A stretch of 64,000 nt of DNA from Rhizobium glycinendophyticum. GTDB taxonomy: Bacteria > Pseudomonadota > Alphaproteobacteria > Rhizobiales > Rhizobiaceae. Location of the stretch: NCBI RefSeq assembly GCF_006443685.1, contig NZ_VFYP01000001.1:2170001-2234000 (forward strand), in the 5' to 3' direction. Shown in pieces: positions 17,516-25,895 of this stretch. Under the pieces are notes generated by a model that saw only the letters and a list, made by a program, of their open reading frames with translations, searched no databases and was not told where the DNA came from. Positions within the stretch are counted from its first letter, which is position 1; each line of letters opens with the position of its first letter. Made by a program: the position numbers and the translations under genes.

Positions 17516-17923
17516 ATGGGTTTGCCCGGCATTGATTTTCCTGGCCTCGGCGTCGGTCTTGCCATCCTTCGGGATGGCAAGTTGCTTTTGTGCAGACGCA
17601 TGAAGGCGCCCGAAGCCGGGCACTGGAACATTGTCGGCGGCAAGGTCGACCATATGGAACCGGCAGCAGACGCGGCGAAACGTGAAGCCGAAGAAGAGAC
17701 GGGCCTGACGATCGGTCCCATCACCTATCTCGGCGTCACCGAGCAGATCATAAAAGCGGACGGCCAGCACTGGGTTTCGCTGCTCTACAAGGCAACCGAG
17801 ACGACAGGCGAACCGCAGCTGACCGAACCGGACAAGCTCTCGGAAATAGGGTTCTTCGAGCTGGACAACCTGCCCCAGCCCCTCTCGGTCTTCACCCGCG
17901 CCGTTCTTCCCTATTTGCGCTGA
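17516..17923 (+). CDS. Nudix hydrolase
   Basis: Protein of 135 residues that hydrolyses a nucleoside diphosphate linked to another group. It carries an intact Nudix box G-x5-E-x7-RE-U-x-EE-x-G-U at about residues 42-64 (GGKVDHME, then REAEEETGL). The N-terminal strand GVGLAILRDGKLLLCRRMKAPEAGHW is typical of small house-cleaning or ADP-ribose/NADH-type members. Substrate unknown. It starts six bases after the helicase stop, so it is probably co-transcribed. Its 3' end overlaps the convergent tfoX-like gene by 13 bases. Confidence 0.9.
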   Translation: MGLPGIDFPGLGVGLAILRDGKLLLCRRMKAPEAGHWNIVGGKVDHMEPAADAAKREAEEETGLTIGPITYLGVTEQIIKADGQHWVSLLYKATETTGEPQLTEPDKLSEIGFFELDNLPQPLSVFTRAVLPYLR

Positions 17924-18252
17924 TCGGCGCCTGTGATCCTGACGGCCGCCTCGAAAGCCAGCCGCGCCCATTTCGCCATTATATCCGGGTCGTCATAGGC
18001 CTCATCCGGCACGGTCCAATACGGCATGGCGACAGGCTTGCCACCTTTGCCTTCATAGACCCAGCGCTTTGCGCCGGCAGCTTCCAGCAGTGGCGCGCTT
18101 TCGGGATCGCCCTTCAGCATCAATTCGTCGCGGAGTTCCAACGCGAAGATGATGCCATGGTGATAGATGCCCTTGCCGCCGAACATGCGCCGGATGCTGA
18201 CCGGGCCGACCGCCTCGAACATTTCCTCGATCGCAGCATTGTCCATCGTCAA
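17911..18252 (-). CDS. TfoX N-terminal domain protein
   Basis: Protein of 113 residues matching the TfoX_N domain, with the characteristic SIRRMFGGKGIYHHGIIFAL segment near residues 18-40 and the YWTVPDEAYDDPD C-terminal block. It lacks the second (TfoX_C) domain of the competence regulator TfoX/Sxy, so a role in competence cannot be assumed. Its start overlaps the stop of the MoeA/MobA-like gene by four bases, making it the last gene of the putative molybdenum-hydroxylase maturation operon. The connection may be positional only. Confidence 0.85.
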   Translation of the reverse strand: MTMDNAAIEEMFEAVGPVSIRRMFGGKGIYHHGIIFALELRDELMLKGDPESAPLLEAAGAKRWVYEGKGGKPVAMPYWTVPDEAYDDPDIMAKWARLAFEAAVRITGADQRK

Positions 18253-19904
18253 TCCTTCAAGATGCCACCGGCGGCGATAACGGCTTCCGGTGTATCGACA
18301 TCAAGCCGAGCAGCAGCCCCGATTTCGACATCGATAACGGGAATGTCAGCGCTCTCGATCACCGCCCGCGCGCCGATATCACCTTCCAGCGCCTTCAGTA
18401 CCTCGAAAGTGTGCGCCGGCAGGATGACCGGATTGCCACGCTGGCCGTCAGCCACAGCCCGGATGATGGCCGGTGATTCCGCATCGCGCAAGGTCTCTGC
18501 GAGGCGCTGTATATCCTCTGTCGCGACACCGGGCATGTCCGCCAGCAGCACCATGATCGCCGGCAAGCCCGCAGCCTCGGCGGCCAGCAGGCCCGCGCGC
18601 AAGGAGCTCGCCATCCCGGTATGGTAAGCCGGATTGTTGACGAGTTCGACGTCAAGACCTTCCAGTGATAGAGCAATCTCGTTTGCTCTGTGGCCGGTGA
18701 CGACGAAGACTGGACCGCAGTCGGCTTTCACGGCTTGACGCACCACCCGCCGCACCAGCGCCTCACCTTCAAACGTCGCCAGCAATTTGTGCGACCCGCC
18801 CTCGCCCATGCGGCTGGCGCGACCGGCCGCGAGAACGACAATACCGAGAGCGGGGCGTTCAGTCTCGGCTCCTGCGCCAGCGACAGCGAGACGCGGCAGC
18901 GGCCGGCTCGGAATTTCCATCAGAAGGCCTCCCACCCCCCACCCGGCCATCTCGTCAGAGGATGGCGGCAGACCGGACAAGATACCATTCAGCACCCAGT
19001 CGAAACCATTGTCTTTGGGCGAACGGGCGCAGCCCGGTGCACCGATGACCGGCACCTCGCCGATACGACCTAGCACCAGCAGATTACCGGGGTCGACGGG
19101 AAGGCCGACCCGCTCGACGGTGCCGCCCGCAAGCCGGATGGCCTTGGGGATGACATCCTCGGCATCGCAGACGGCGGATGCGCCGAAGATGACGACAAGC
19201 GGCGGCAGCTCGAGCGTCTCGCCATCTGTCTTGCCAAGCGCAGCACTTAGCGCCTCCGCGACCGCTTCAGCGTGATGCGGCACGCGACGCTCACTGACGA
19301 GACGGCTCGACGAACGCTGAAGCCGCGCGTCCAGCACCCGCGCCGTCTTGTCCATGACGGATCGCTTCAGCGATGGCAGCTCGGTCGCGATCAGATGCAC
19401 GGCGTGAGGCTGGTAGGCGCGAACCGAAAAAGCCTCACCCGCTTCCAGCACCTTTGTCGCCGCGTCCAAACTGGCCGCGGAAACGGCAAGCGGATTGATC
19501 TTGATGGTCGCCACCAAATCGCCGGCCCGCACGTCGCTGCGATCGGCGAGACAGGCGAGTGTCATGGCGGGATCGACGCGGTTGAACCGATCGACCACAG
19601 CCTTGTCCGCGGCGAACAATCCGTTGGCGACGGCATAGAAATTGACGCGGCCAGTTGCGGCCGGCCCTTGCTCCAGCCCCGGGCCATGGATGGCCTCAGC
19701 CAGCAGAGCAGCAGCCTCATCCTCCGTACGATCTCCCGCCTCAAGCCTGCGTACGATGACCTGCTCTACCCCTCCATTGCGCAATCGCTCCAGATCACCT
19801 GCACTCAGCCGGCGTCCCTTGGCGAGTTTTCCGGAAGCAAGCGGGATGGAATGAGCGAGAATGGCGCCCAGCGCTTCATCAAGCGGCAGCGGCCCGAAGC
19901 TCAT
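18249..19904 (-). CDS. MoeA-like molybdopterin-binding / MobA-like NTP transferase fusion
   Basis: Protein of 551 residues with two modules. Residues 1 to about 340 resemble the molybdopterin-binding (MoCF) fold, with IFGASAVCDAEDVIPKAIRLAGG and VIGAPGCARSPKDNGFDWVL. Residues about 355-551 are a MobA/MocA-type nucleotidyltransferase with LAAGRASRMG, the downstream lysine in GSHKLLA, VTGHRANE and VLLADMPG. MocA cytidylates molybdenum cofactor to MCD for xanthine-dehydrogenase-family enzymes; this fusion could bind the cofactor and transfer CMP (inference). It lies between xdhC-like and tfoX-like genes with four-base overlaps on both sides. Confidence 0.85.
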   Translation of the reverse strand: MSFGPLPLDEALGAILAHSIPLASGKLAKGRRLSAGDLERLRNGGVEQVIVRRLEAGDRTEDEAAALLAEAIHGPGLEQGPAATGRVNFYAVANGLFAADKAVVDRFNRVDPAMTLACLADRSDVRAGDLVATIKINPLAVSAASLDAATKVLEAGEAFSVRAYQPHAVHLIATELPSLKRSVMDKTARVLDARLQRSSSRLVSERRVPHHAEAVAEALSAALGKTDGETLELPPLVVIFGASAVCDAEDVIPKAIRLAGGTVERVGLPVDPGNLLVLGRIGEVPVIGAPGCARSPKDNGFDWVLNGILSGLPPSSDEMAGWGVGGLLMEIPSRPLPRLAVAGAGAETERPALGIVVLAAGRASRMGEGGSHKLLATFEGEALVRRVVRQAVKADCGPVFVVTGHRANEIALSLEGLDVELVNNPAYHTGMASSLRAGLLAAEAAGLPAIMVLLADMPGVATEDIQRLAETLRDAESPAIIRAVADGQRGNPVILPAHTFEVLKALEGDIGARAVIESADIPVIDVEIGAAARLDVDTPEAVIAAGGILKD

Positions 19905-20608
19905 GCGGCAGGCCCCAGATGATCGGCGAGCGTCCGGCGGCGCAGCGACTGGATGATATCGGCGAGTGTGGCGACGGCGATCTCGGCCGGTGTAGCAGCT
20001 CCGATGTCGAGGCCAATGGGCGCAGAGATCCGATCGGTCTCTGCAGGACCGAAACCTTCGGCGGCAAGACGTTCAACGCGTTTCGCATGGGTTTTGCGGC
20101 TGCCGAGCGCGCCTATGTAGAAGCAGCCAGCCTTCAGCGCTGCGATGATACCTGGATCGTCGATTTTCGGATCATGGGTGACGGCAACGAGCGCTGTAAA
20201 CCGGTCGAGCGGCTGCTCAGCCAGAGCATCCTGTGGCCACTCTGCGACGAGATCGACATTTGCAAACCGCTCCGGCGTGGCAAAGGCGGTGCGCGGATCG
20301 ATGACTTGCACGGAATACCCAGCCAATGCAGCCATCGGCACGAGTGACTGGCTGATATGCACTGCACCGATCACCACAATGCGGGGCGGCGGCAGATGCG
20401 CGTTGAGGAACCACGAGCGGTCGTCAACAGTCCCAATGCCGGACTTTCCGGACCGCAAGCGCTGGGCGATCTCCTCCGACAAAGGTCCCTCCACCGGATC
20501 GCCCTCGACCACCAGACGGCTCAGACCGCCGCCAAGATCGGTCAAGACGACAGCGGCCCGTCGGGCCTGCCGCGCCGCATTCAGCGCCTTGAGCAGCGAA
20601 ATTTCCAT
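19901..20608 (-). CDS. XdhC-family protein with Rossmann domain (C-terminal half type)
   Basis: Protein of 235 residues. Its main part is the XdhC Rossmann domain: PPRIVVIGAVHISQSL near residue 75, VIDPRTAFATPERF, VAVTHDPKIDD, YIGALGSRKT and the APIGLDIGAATPAEIAVA motif. XdhC proteins bind sulfurated molybdenum cofactor and hand it to xanthine-dehydrogenase-type apoenzymes. The ATG overlaps the stop of the preceding small XdhC-N protein by one base (TGATG), so the two domains of a usual XdhC are provided as separate chains. An upstream in-frame start exists but would lie inside the preceding gene. Confidence 0.88.
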   Translation of the reverse strand: MEISLLKALNAARQARRAAVVLTDLGGGLSRLVVEGDPVEGPLSEEIAQRLRSGKSGIGTVDDRSWFLNAHLPPPRIVVIGAVHISQSLVPMAALAGYSVQVIDPRTAFATPERFANVDLVAEWPQDALAEQPLDRFTALVAVTHDPKIDDPGIIAALKAGCFYIGALGSRKTHAKRVERLAAEGFGPAETDRISAPIGLDIGAATPAEIAVATLADIIQSLRRRTLADHLGPAA

Positions 20609-20937
20609 CACCCGAGCCTTTCGACATAGACCCGGATGCGCCCGCCGCAGGACAAGCCCACACGCCAAGCGGTCTCATCCGCCACCCCGAATTCCAGCAT
20701 GCGGGGAGTCCCGCTAACCAGCACATCAAGCGCTTCGGTAATGACCGAACCTTCTACGCAGCCACCCGACACCGATCCTTCGAAATTTCCATCCGCATCG
20801 ATCACCAGATGGCTGCCGACAGGGCGCGGGGCCGAACCCCAGGTCTCGACGACGGTCGCGACGGCGACGCGGCGCCCTTCTGCCTGCCAGTCCTCCGCCA
20901 GCACCAGCGGGTCGCGCATGGCTGTCTCCTGGCTCAT
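20608..20937 (-). CDS. XdhC/CoxI N-terminal-domain protein
   Basis: Protein of 109 residues made only of the XdhC_CoxI domain. It carries the motifs ATVVETWGSAPRPVGSHLVI and GSVSGGCVEGSVITEA, followed by LSCGGRIRVYVERL with the conserved cysteine-glycine-glycine. It is the N-terminal partner of the adjacent Rossmann-domain protein. The stand-alone form is usual in CO-dehydrogenase-like accessory clusters. Its start overlaps the VWA gene by four bases. No Mo-hydroxylase large, medium or small subunit gene is seen nearby. Confidence 0.9.
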   Translation of the reverse strand: MSQETAMRDPLVLAEDWQAEGRRVAVATVVETWGSAPRPVGSHLVIDADGNFEGSVSGGCVEGSVITEALDVLVSGTPRMLEFGVADETAWRVGLSCGGRIRVYVERLG

Positions 20938-22217
20938 GATGTCATCCTTCCCTTCATGACGAGGCGCCCTGTGTCGAGCAAACGACGCGGATCACAATCT
21001 CGATCCAAGGGTGCCGACAGCGATTTCACGAGATCGCTGAGCGCATTCAGATTGTGCACCGATCGCAATTCGTCAACATGCGGCAGCATCGCCCGCACGC
21101 CGCGTGCCCGCGCCTCGAAGCCGGCAAAGCGCAAGAGCGGGTTCAGCCATACCAGCCGCCGGCAGGACCGGTGCAGCCGGTCCGTCTCGGTCGCCAGCAG
21201 GTCGACGTCATCGCGCTCCAGCCCATCGGTGATCAAAAGCACGATCGCGCCCTGCCCCAGCACCCGACGCCCCCATTGGCGGTTGAACTGACGGAGTGTT
21301 TCGCCGATGCGCGTGCCGCCAGACCAGTCGGCCACGGCATCGCTACACTGGGCAATCGCCTCGTCCGGATCGCGATGGCGCAATTGCCGGGTGACATTGG
21401 TGAGCCGCGTGCCGAACAGAAAGGTGTGCACCCGTCGGCGCCGCTCGGTCAGAACATGCAGGAAATGCAGGAAGATGCGGGTGTACTGGCTCATCGAGCC
21501 GGAAATGTCGGCAAGCACCACGAGCGGCGGCGGCTGTTCGCGGTGCGTGCGAAAGCGCGGCAGCATCAGGTCACCGCCGGACCGCAGCGACTGGCGCATG
21601 GTAGCGCGTGCATCGAATATCCGTCCTCGATTGGACGGCCGGAAGCGCCGGGTCTGGACCGCGTCGTCCGGCATCACCAGCCGTCCGATCGCCCGTCTGG
21701 CCTCGGCGAGTTCGGTCGCCGTCATCTGGCCGAAGTCGAGACGGCGAAAGACTTCCTGGCCAGACACGGTGAGCCGCGCGTCGATCTCGACATCAGGTTC
21801 GTCACGCGGCGCCGGTTGCCGACTCTTCTCGGCAAACAGCGCATCGCTCACCCGCGCGCCGCCGGCCTTCGGCTTCTGTCGCTCGCCGATCGCCGCCACC
21901 GGGGACATCAGCGCGATCATCTTGCCGATGAGATCGCGCGATCGCCAGAAGACGGAAAAGGCCTCATCGAAGACTGGCTGGTCCTCGTGGCGTTTGACGA
22001 AGATCGCCGAGAGCGCTGCGTGAAACTCGATGCGGGAGCCGATGCCGATCGCGTCGACCGCAGCGATGGCGTCGATCACGGCGCCCGGCCCGGGCTTCAG
22101 TCCCGCCCTGCGAAGCACGCGGGCGAAATGCACGATGTTGTCGGCAAGCTGTCCGTCACCCTGGACCGGTAGCGGCACGAGGATGCCGTCCTGTGCCTGC
22201 CCTCCTGCCATGGTCAC
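20934..22217 (-). CDS. VWA domain protein, CoxE family
   Basis: Protein of 427 residues with a C-terminal von Willebrand A domain. It has the MIDAS motif DISGS, the threonine region GGTRIGETL and the aspartate segment LLITDGLERDD; the N-terminal half matches the CoxE/DUF58-like region with LKPGPGAVIDAIAAVDAIG. In Oligotropha carboxidovorans CoxE works with the AAA+ protein CoxD to insert copper and sulfur into the molybdenum site of CO dehydrogenase. Here its partner is the MoxR ATPase directly upstream (four-base overlap). What enzyme this pair matures is unknown. Confidence 0.9.
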   Translation of the reverse strand: MTMAGGQAQDGILVPLPVQGDGQLADNIVHFARVLRRAGLKPGPGAVIDAIAAVDAIGIGSRIEFHAALSAIFVKRHEDQPVFDEAFSVFWRSRDLIGKMIALMSPVAAIGERQKPKAGGARVSDALFAEKSRQPAPRDEPDVEIDARLTVSGQEVFRRLDFGQMTATELAEARRAIGRLVMPDDAVQTRRFRPSNRGRIFDARATMRQSLRSGGDLMLPRFRTHREQPPPLVVLADISGSMSQYTRIFLHFLHVLTERRRRVHTFLFGTRLTNVTRQLRHRDPDEAIAQCSDAVADWSGGTRIGETLRQFNRQWGRRVLGQGAIVLLITDGLERDDVDLLATETDRLHRSCRRLVWLNPLLRFAGFEARARGVRAMLPHVDELRSVHNLNALSDLVKSLSAPLDRDCDPRRLLDTGRLVMKGRMTS

Positions 22218-23146
22218 ACCGCCGCCGCCAGCAGATCGGCCTTCACCTCGGACAAAAGCGCTTGGCCCTCGCTGCCCTGAATGCGGGCAATGTCTTCCTG
22301 GTATTTCAACAGCGTACCCAGTGTATCCCCGATCGTCTCCGGATCAAGTGCCAGCCTGTCTAGCTCAGTCAGCGCCGTTGCCCAGTCGATGGTTTCCGCA
22401 ATGCCGGGGTTCTTGAAGAGATCGATGGTGCGCAGCTTCTGCACATAGGCGACGATCTGGCTCGACAGCTGCTCATTGCAGCCGGGCACCTTGCGCCTGA
22501 TAATCGCCAGTTCCTCGGCAGCGGCGGGATAATCTACCCAGTGATAGAGACAGCGCCGCTTCAAGGCGTCATGCACCTCACGCGTCCGGTTTGACGTGAC
22601 GATGACGATCGGCGGCTCGGCCGCCTTTACCGTTCCGAATTCGGGGATCGTGACCTGAAAGTCCGAGAGTACTTCGAGCAGGAAGGCCTCGAAAGCCTCG
22701 TCGGTCCGATCCAGCTCGTCGATCAGGAAAACGGGGGCGCGGCCGCCTGTGGATTTGAGCGCCTGCAGCACCGGACGACGGATCAGGTATCGTTCGGAAA
22801 AGATGTCGCTCTCCAGCCGTGAGCGGTCGGAAAGGCCGCTCGCTTCCGCCATACGGATTTCGAGCATCTGAGCCGGGTAGTTCCACTCATAGACAGCGGA
22901 TGCGACATCCAGGCCTTCGTAACACTGCAGGCGGATCAGCGGCCGATCGAGCGCCTTGGCCAGCACCTTGGCGACCTCGGTTTTGCCAACGCCGGCCTCG
23001 CCTTCGAGAAACAGCGGCCGCTTCATCCGGAGCGCCAGAAACAGCACCGTGGCGAGTGGCCGACCGGCCAGATAATCCTCCTCCGCGAGCAGATCGATGA
23101 CAGCATCGATCGTCTGCGGCAGTCCCGAGTCCGAGCTTTCTGCCAT
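22214..23146 (-). CDS. MoxR-type AAA+ ATPase (CoxD-like)
   Basis: AAA+ chaperone-like ATPase of 310 residues with Walker A GEAGVGKTEVAK (about residue 55), Walker B FLIDELDR, sensor ITSNRTRE-like VTSNRT, and a C-terminal lid. MoxR proteins pair with VWA proteins to remodel or load cofactor enzymes, and the CoxE-like gene immediately follows. The ATG is preceded by a strong AAGAGGAGGAGAC ribosome-binding site. The flavin reductase gene ends 24 bases upstream, so the operon may begin with that gene. Confidence 0.92.
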   Translation of the reverse strand: MAESSDSGLPQTIDAVIDLLAEEDYLAGRPLATVLFLALRMKRPLFLEGEAGVGKTEVAKVLAKALDRPLIRLQCYEGLDVASAVYEWNYPAQMLEIRMAEASGLSDRSRLESDIFSERYLIRRPVLQALKSTGGRAPVFLIDELDRTDEAFEAFLLEVLSDFQVTIPEFGTVKAAEPPIVIVTSNRTREVHDALKRRCLYHWVDYPAAAEELAIIRRKVPGCNEQLSSQIVAYVQKLRTIDLFKNPGIAETIDWATALTELDRLALDPETIGDTLGTLLKYQEDIARIQGSEGQALLSEVKADLLAAAV

Positions 23147-23170
23147 GTCTCCTCCTCTTGCGGGAAAAGC

Positions 23171-23680
23171 TTACAGCGTGTGAAAGCCCCGGTCCAGATA
23201 GATGAGCGCCGGCTGTTTGGGACCGATCTGGATGGCAAGAACCTCGCCGAAGAGCACGGTGTGGGTAGCCGTCACCTTGCGATCCACCACCCGGCAGTCG
23301 AAGGCCGCAAGCGCATCGTCGAGCACGGGTGCACCGGTTTGGAGGCTCCGCCAGCTGCCGAGGGCAAAACGCTCTTCCGAGGAAAGTTTGCCAAAGCCGG
23401 CAAAGGCGCCAGCGAGCGTCTCGTGGTGAGCGGCAAGAGAATTCAGCGCGAAAAAACCACTTTCGAACAGGACATCATTGCTGGGATTGCCATTGTTCAG
23501 GCAGACGAGCACCGTTGGCGGATTGTCGGAGACGGAGCAGGCCGCAGTGATCGTGACGCCACGCCGCACGCCCCGATGCTCTGATGTCACCACCTGCACA
23601 TGGCCGGCATAATGGCTCATGGCTTCGCGGTAGGAGGCCGGATCCAGACGTTCAAGACTCAAATGCTGTTCCCCCTGCAT
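23171..23680 (-). CDS. Flavin reductase (HpaC/RutF-like)
   Basis: Protein of 169 residues of the flavin reductase domain family, which bind FMN/FAD and reduce it with NAD(P)H, usually for a partner monooxygenase. Family patterns include HYAGHVQVVTSEHRGVRRGVTITAACSVSDNPPTVLVCLN at residues 20-60 and FFALNSLAAHHETLAGAFAG. The start at MQGEQHLSLERL follows AGAGGGAACAGC, a good ribosome-binding site. No monooxygenase gene is adjacent. The 24-base gap to the MoxR gene suggests co-transcription with the cofactor-maturation genes, whose link to flavin chemistry is unclear. Confidence 0.85.
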   Translation of the reverse strand: MQGEQHLSLERLDPASYREAMSHYAGHVQVVTSEHRGVRRGVTITAACSVSDNPPTVLVCLNNGNPSNDVLFESGFFALNSLAAHHETLAGAFAGFGKLSSEERFALGSWRSLQTGAPVLDDALAAFDCRVVDRKVTATHTVLFGEVLAIQIGPKQPALIYLDRGFHTL

Positions 23681-23826
23681 GCTGTTCCCTCTTCGCAGGC
23701 GAATATGGGCGCCAAGCCTTACCTTTTCCACAACACGCGATCGGTTTTTCGGGAAAGTGGCTGAACCGGGCGGAAAGCCAGCATTTCCAAATGCCTAAGC
23801 TTTCGTCTAGGATAGGCGGGAACAAC

Positions 23827-24915
23827 ATGGATCCGCCGATGAAACGACTTCTGCTGACCGGCGTCATGACCGCCTTCGCCTGCATGCCGGCCCTTGCCGA
23901 ACCTTTGACACTGGCTGTCGTTGCACCGAAGTCCGGCCTCTTCGACGTGCTGGGCGAGCAGGTCCGGCAAGGTGCGCATCTCGCAGCCGACCGGCTGTCG
24001 ATCTCCCTCGTCGACATCGATGAAAGCTGCACGGAAGGCAGCGGCCCGAAGATTGCCGAAGAAATCCGCAAGGCAGGCGCCAGGGCGGCGATCGGCTTCC
24101 TTTGCAGCGAAAGCCTTGTCGGCGGGCTTCAGCCGCTGGCAGAGGCCGGCATCCCTGCCATCACCCTATCGGTGCGCTGGAAGGGCCTGATGGAAGATGC
24201 CGGCAAGGAAGGCTGGCCCTTCTTCCGGCTTGCGCCCGACAGCGATGCGGAAGCAAAGAAGCTCTCCGAGATCATCCTGCGCGACTGGGCGGGCGATGCC
24301 GTGGCACTCCTCGACGACGGCACCATCCGGGGGCGCGAACTTGCGGATGCCATTCGGGGCAGCCTCGAGGAAAGCGGTCTCAAACCGGTATTCACCGACA
24401 CGTTCCGCCCGGGCCAGGAACAGCAGATTGCCCTCGTCCGGCGCCTGCAGAAGGCGGGCGCAACACGGATCTTCATCGGGGGCGATCGCAATGATGTCGC
24501 GGTTATTGCCCGCGACGCCAGGGCGGAAAATCTGTCTGTGACCATTCTCGGCGGGGATGCCATGCGCGCAGCCGATGAACCGGTTCCCCTGGAAGACGGC
24601 GTTCTTGCCGTGGGCCTCGATGAGACGCCGCAGGGACCCGTCTCGGAAGCGCTGACTGCGGAACTTGCGGAGAAGAAGGTCGTCGCCGAAGGCTATGTCC
24701 TGCCAGCCCATGCCGCCGTCACCATCCTCGCCGATGCCGCCGGCATCTCCTCGGCGATGGGCACGCCCCTGCCAGACGCCTTGGTCGGCACCTCCTTCGA
24801 GACGGTCATGGGGACCGTTACCTTCGGCGACGATCACGAGCTGAGCGAGAACCCTTACCGTCTGCTCGAATGGAAAGGCGACGCCTTCGTCGCCGTGCCG
24901 GACAAGACGCAGTAG
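23827..24915 (+). CDS. Periplasmic branched-chain-amino-acid-type solute-binding protein
   Basis: Protein of about 362 residues with a signal peptide (MKRLLLTGVMTAFACMPALAE) and a type I periplasmic-binding fold of the LivJ/ABC substrate-binding class. Seen are LAVVAPKSGLFDVLGEQVRQGAHLAADRL at the N-terminus, IGFLCSESLVGGLQPLAEAGIPAIT, a DDGTIRGRELA segment and a C-terminal ATVTFGDDHE-like strand. No permease or ATPase genes adjoin, so it is either an orphan subunit or a receptor. ATG 23827 follows GGCGGG; ATG 23839 is equally possible. Confidence 0.82.
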   Translation: MDPPMKRLLLTGVMTAFACMPALAEPLTLAVVAPKSGLFDVLGEQVRQGAHLAADRLSISLVDIDESCTEGSGPKIAEEIRKAGARAAIGFLCSESLVGGLQPLAEAGIPAITLSVRWKGLMEDAGKEGWPFFRLAPDSDAEAKKLSEIILRDWAGDAVALLDDGTIRGRELADAIRGSLEESGLKPVFTDTFRPGQEQQIALVRRLQKAGATRIFIGGDRNDVAVIARDARAENLSVTILGGDAMRAADEPVPLEDGVLAVGLDETPQGPVSEALTAELAEKKVVAEGYVLPAHAAVTILADAAGISSAMGTPLPDALVGTSFETVMGTVTFGDDHELSENPYRLLEWKGDAFVAVPDKTQ

Positions 24916-24921
24916 CAGCGG

Positions 24922-25686
24922 TCAGTCGCGATAGGGCCAGAACGCCTGGGTGAAGACGCCCCCATCGACCCAGATGGTTTGCCCCGTGACGAACGAGGCC
25001 TGTTCGGAGCACAAGAACAGCACCGGCCCTGCGATATCCTCGGGCGTGCCGACGCGACGAAGCGGCGTCACGTCGCCCCAGGTCTTGGCATAGTCAGGGG
25101 CTTCAGCCTGGGTCCGGGCCGTCTCGATGGCACCGGGCGCGATGCAATTGACACGGATGCCCTGCGGACCCAGTTCGCAGGCCGACACCTTGGTTAGCTG
25201 CTCGATCCCACCCTTCGACGCCGTGTAGTCGACGAGCTTCGGGAAGGCGAGCTTGTTGCAGCCGGAGCCGAGATTGACAATCGAACCGCGCTTGCCGGCC
25301 GCCACCATGCGTCGGGCTACGCGCTGTGTGTTGAGGAAGGTGCCCTTCAGATTGGTGCTGATCACGGCATCCCAGCGCTCTTCGCTAAGTTCGAGCAGCG
25401 AGGCCCAGGTCTGGATGCCGGCATTGTTGATCAGCACATCCGGCGCCTGCCCTGCCCAGGCAATCGTTTCATCCAGAAAGGCTTCGATGGCGGCACTACC
25501 CGCAACTTCGCATTCGCGGCCGATTGCCCGACCACCAAGTGCGACCGCGTCCGCTTCGACCGCAGTTGACGCTTCCGGCTGGCCAAGATGGGTGAAAGCG
25601 ACGTCATAGCCTTGCTTGATGAAGGCCGAGACGAGATGCCGCCCGATGCCCGAACTGCCGCCGGTGATGATCGCGAATTTGGCCAT
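24922..25686 (-). CDS. Short-chain dehydrogenase/reductase
   Basis: Classical SDR of 254 residues with TGGSSGIGRHL (cofactor loop), NNAG, a catalytic serine in VNLGSGC, and YTASKGG containing the Tyr-x3-Lys pair. The C-terminus EQASFVTGQTIWVDGG is typical of glucose-1-dehydrogenase or 3-oxoacyl-reductase relatives. The residue pattern after the first strand (THLGQPE) does not settle NAD versus NADP. The start has the site TGGGAGGACGAC. It is convergent with the solute-binding protein gene and stands alone. Substrate unknown. Confidence 0.88.
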   Translation of the reverse strand: MAKFAIITGGSSGIGRHLVSAFIKQGYDVAFTHLGQPEASTAVEADAVALGGRAIGRECEVAGSAAIEAFLDETIAWAGQAPDVLINNAGIQTWASLLELSEERWDAVISTNLKGTFLNTQRVARRMVAAGKRGSIVNLGSGCNKLAFPKLVDYTASKGGIEQLTKVSACELGPQGIRVNCIAPGAIETARTQAEAPDYAKTWGDVTPLRRVGTPEDIAGPVLFLCSEQASFVTGQTIWVDGGVFTQAFWPYRD

Positions 25687-25895
25687 GTCGTCCTCCCAGA
25701 CTGTCGCTTGCTGTCAGGTCAGAGGGATGGACGCCGAAAAGGGAGCCGTCAAGCGCCGATGCGTCTCATCCCAAGGCATGGTTGCCGCATGGCACCGCCG
25801 GTGCTATGCGGACCGGAAATGACTGCCATGATCCCGCATGGACCCGGCACCGGATATCGCCGAGGTCATGCAGCCGCGCTGCCGAGGAACACGCC

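Noticed and set aside
16034..17971. 645-codon minus-strand open frame across the helicase and Nudix genes
   Set aside because: It is antisense to two clear genes, and its composition (runs of V, A, H, I) is that of a high-GC shadow frame.
23827..24915. Complete branched-chain amino-acid ABC transporter
   Set aside because: Only the binding protein is present; no permease or ATPase gene adjoins.
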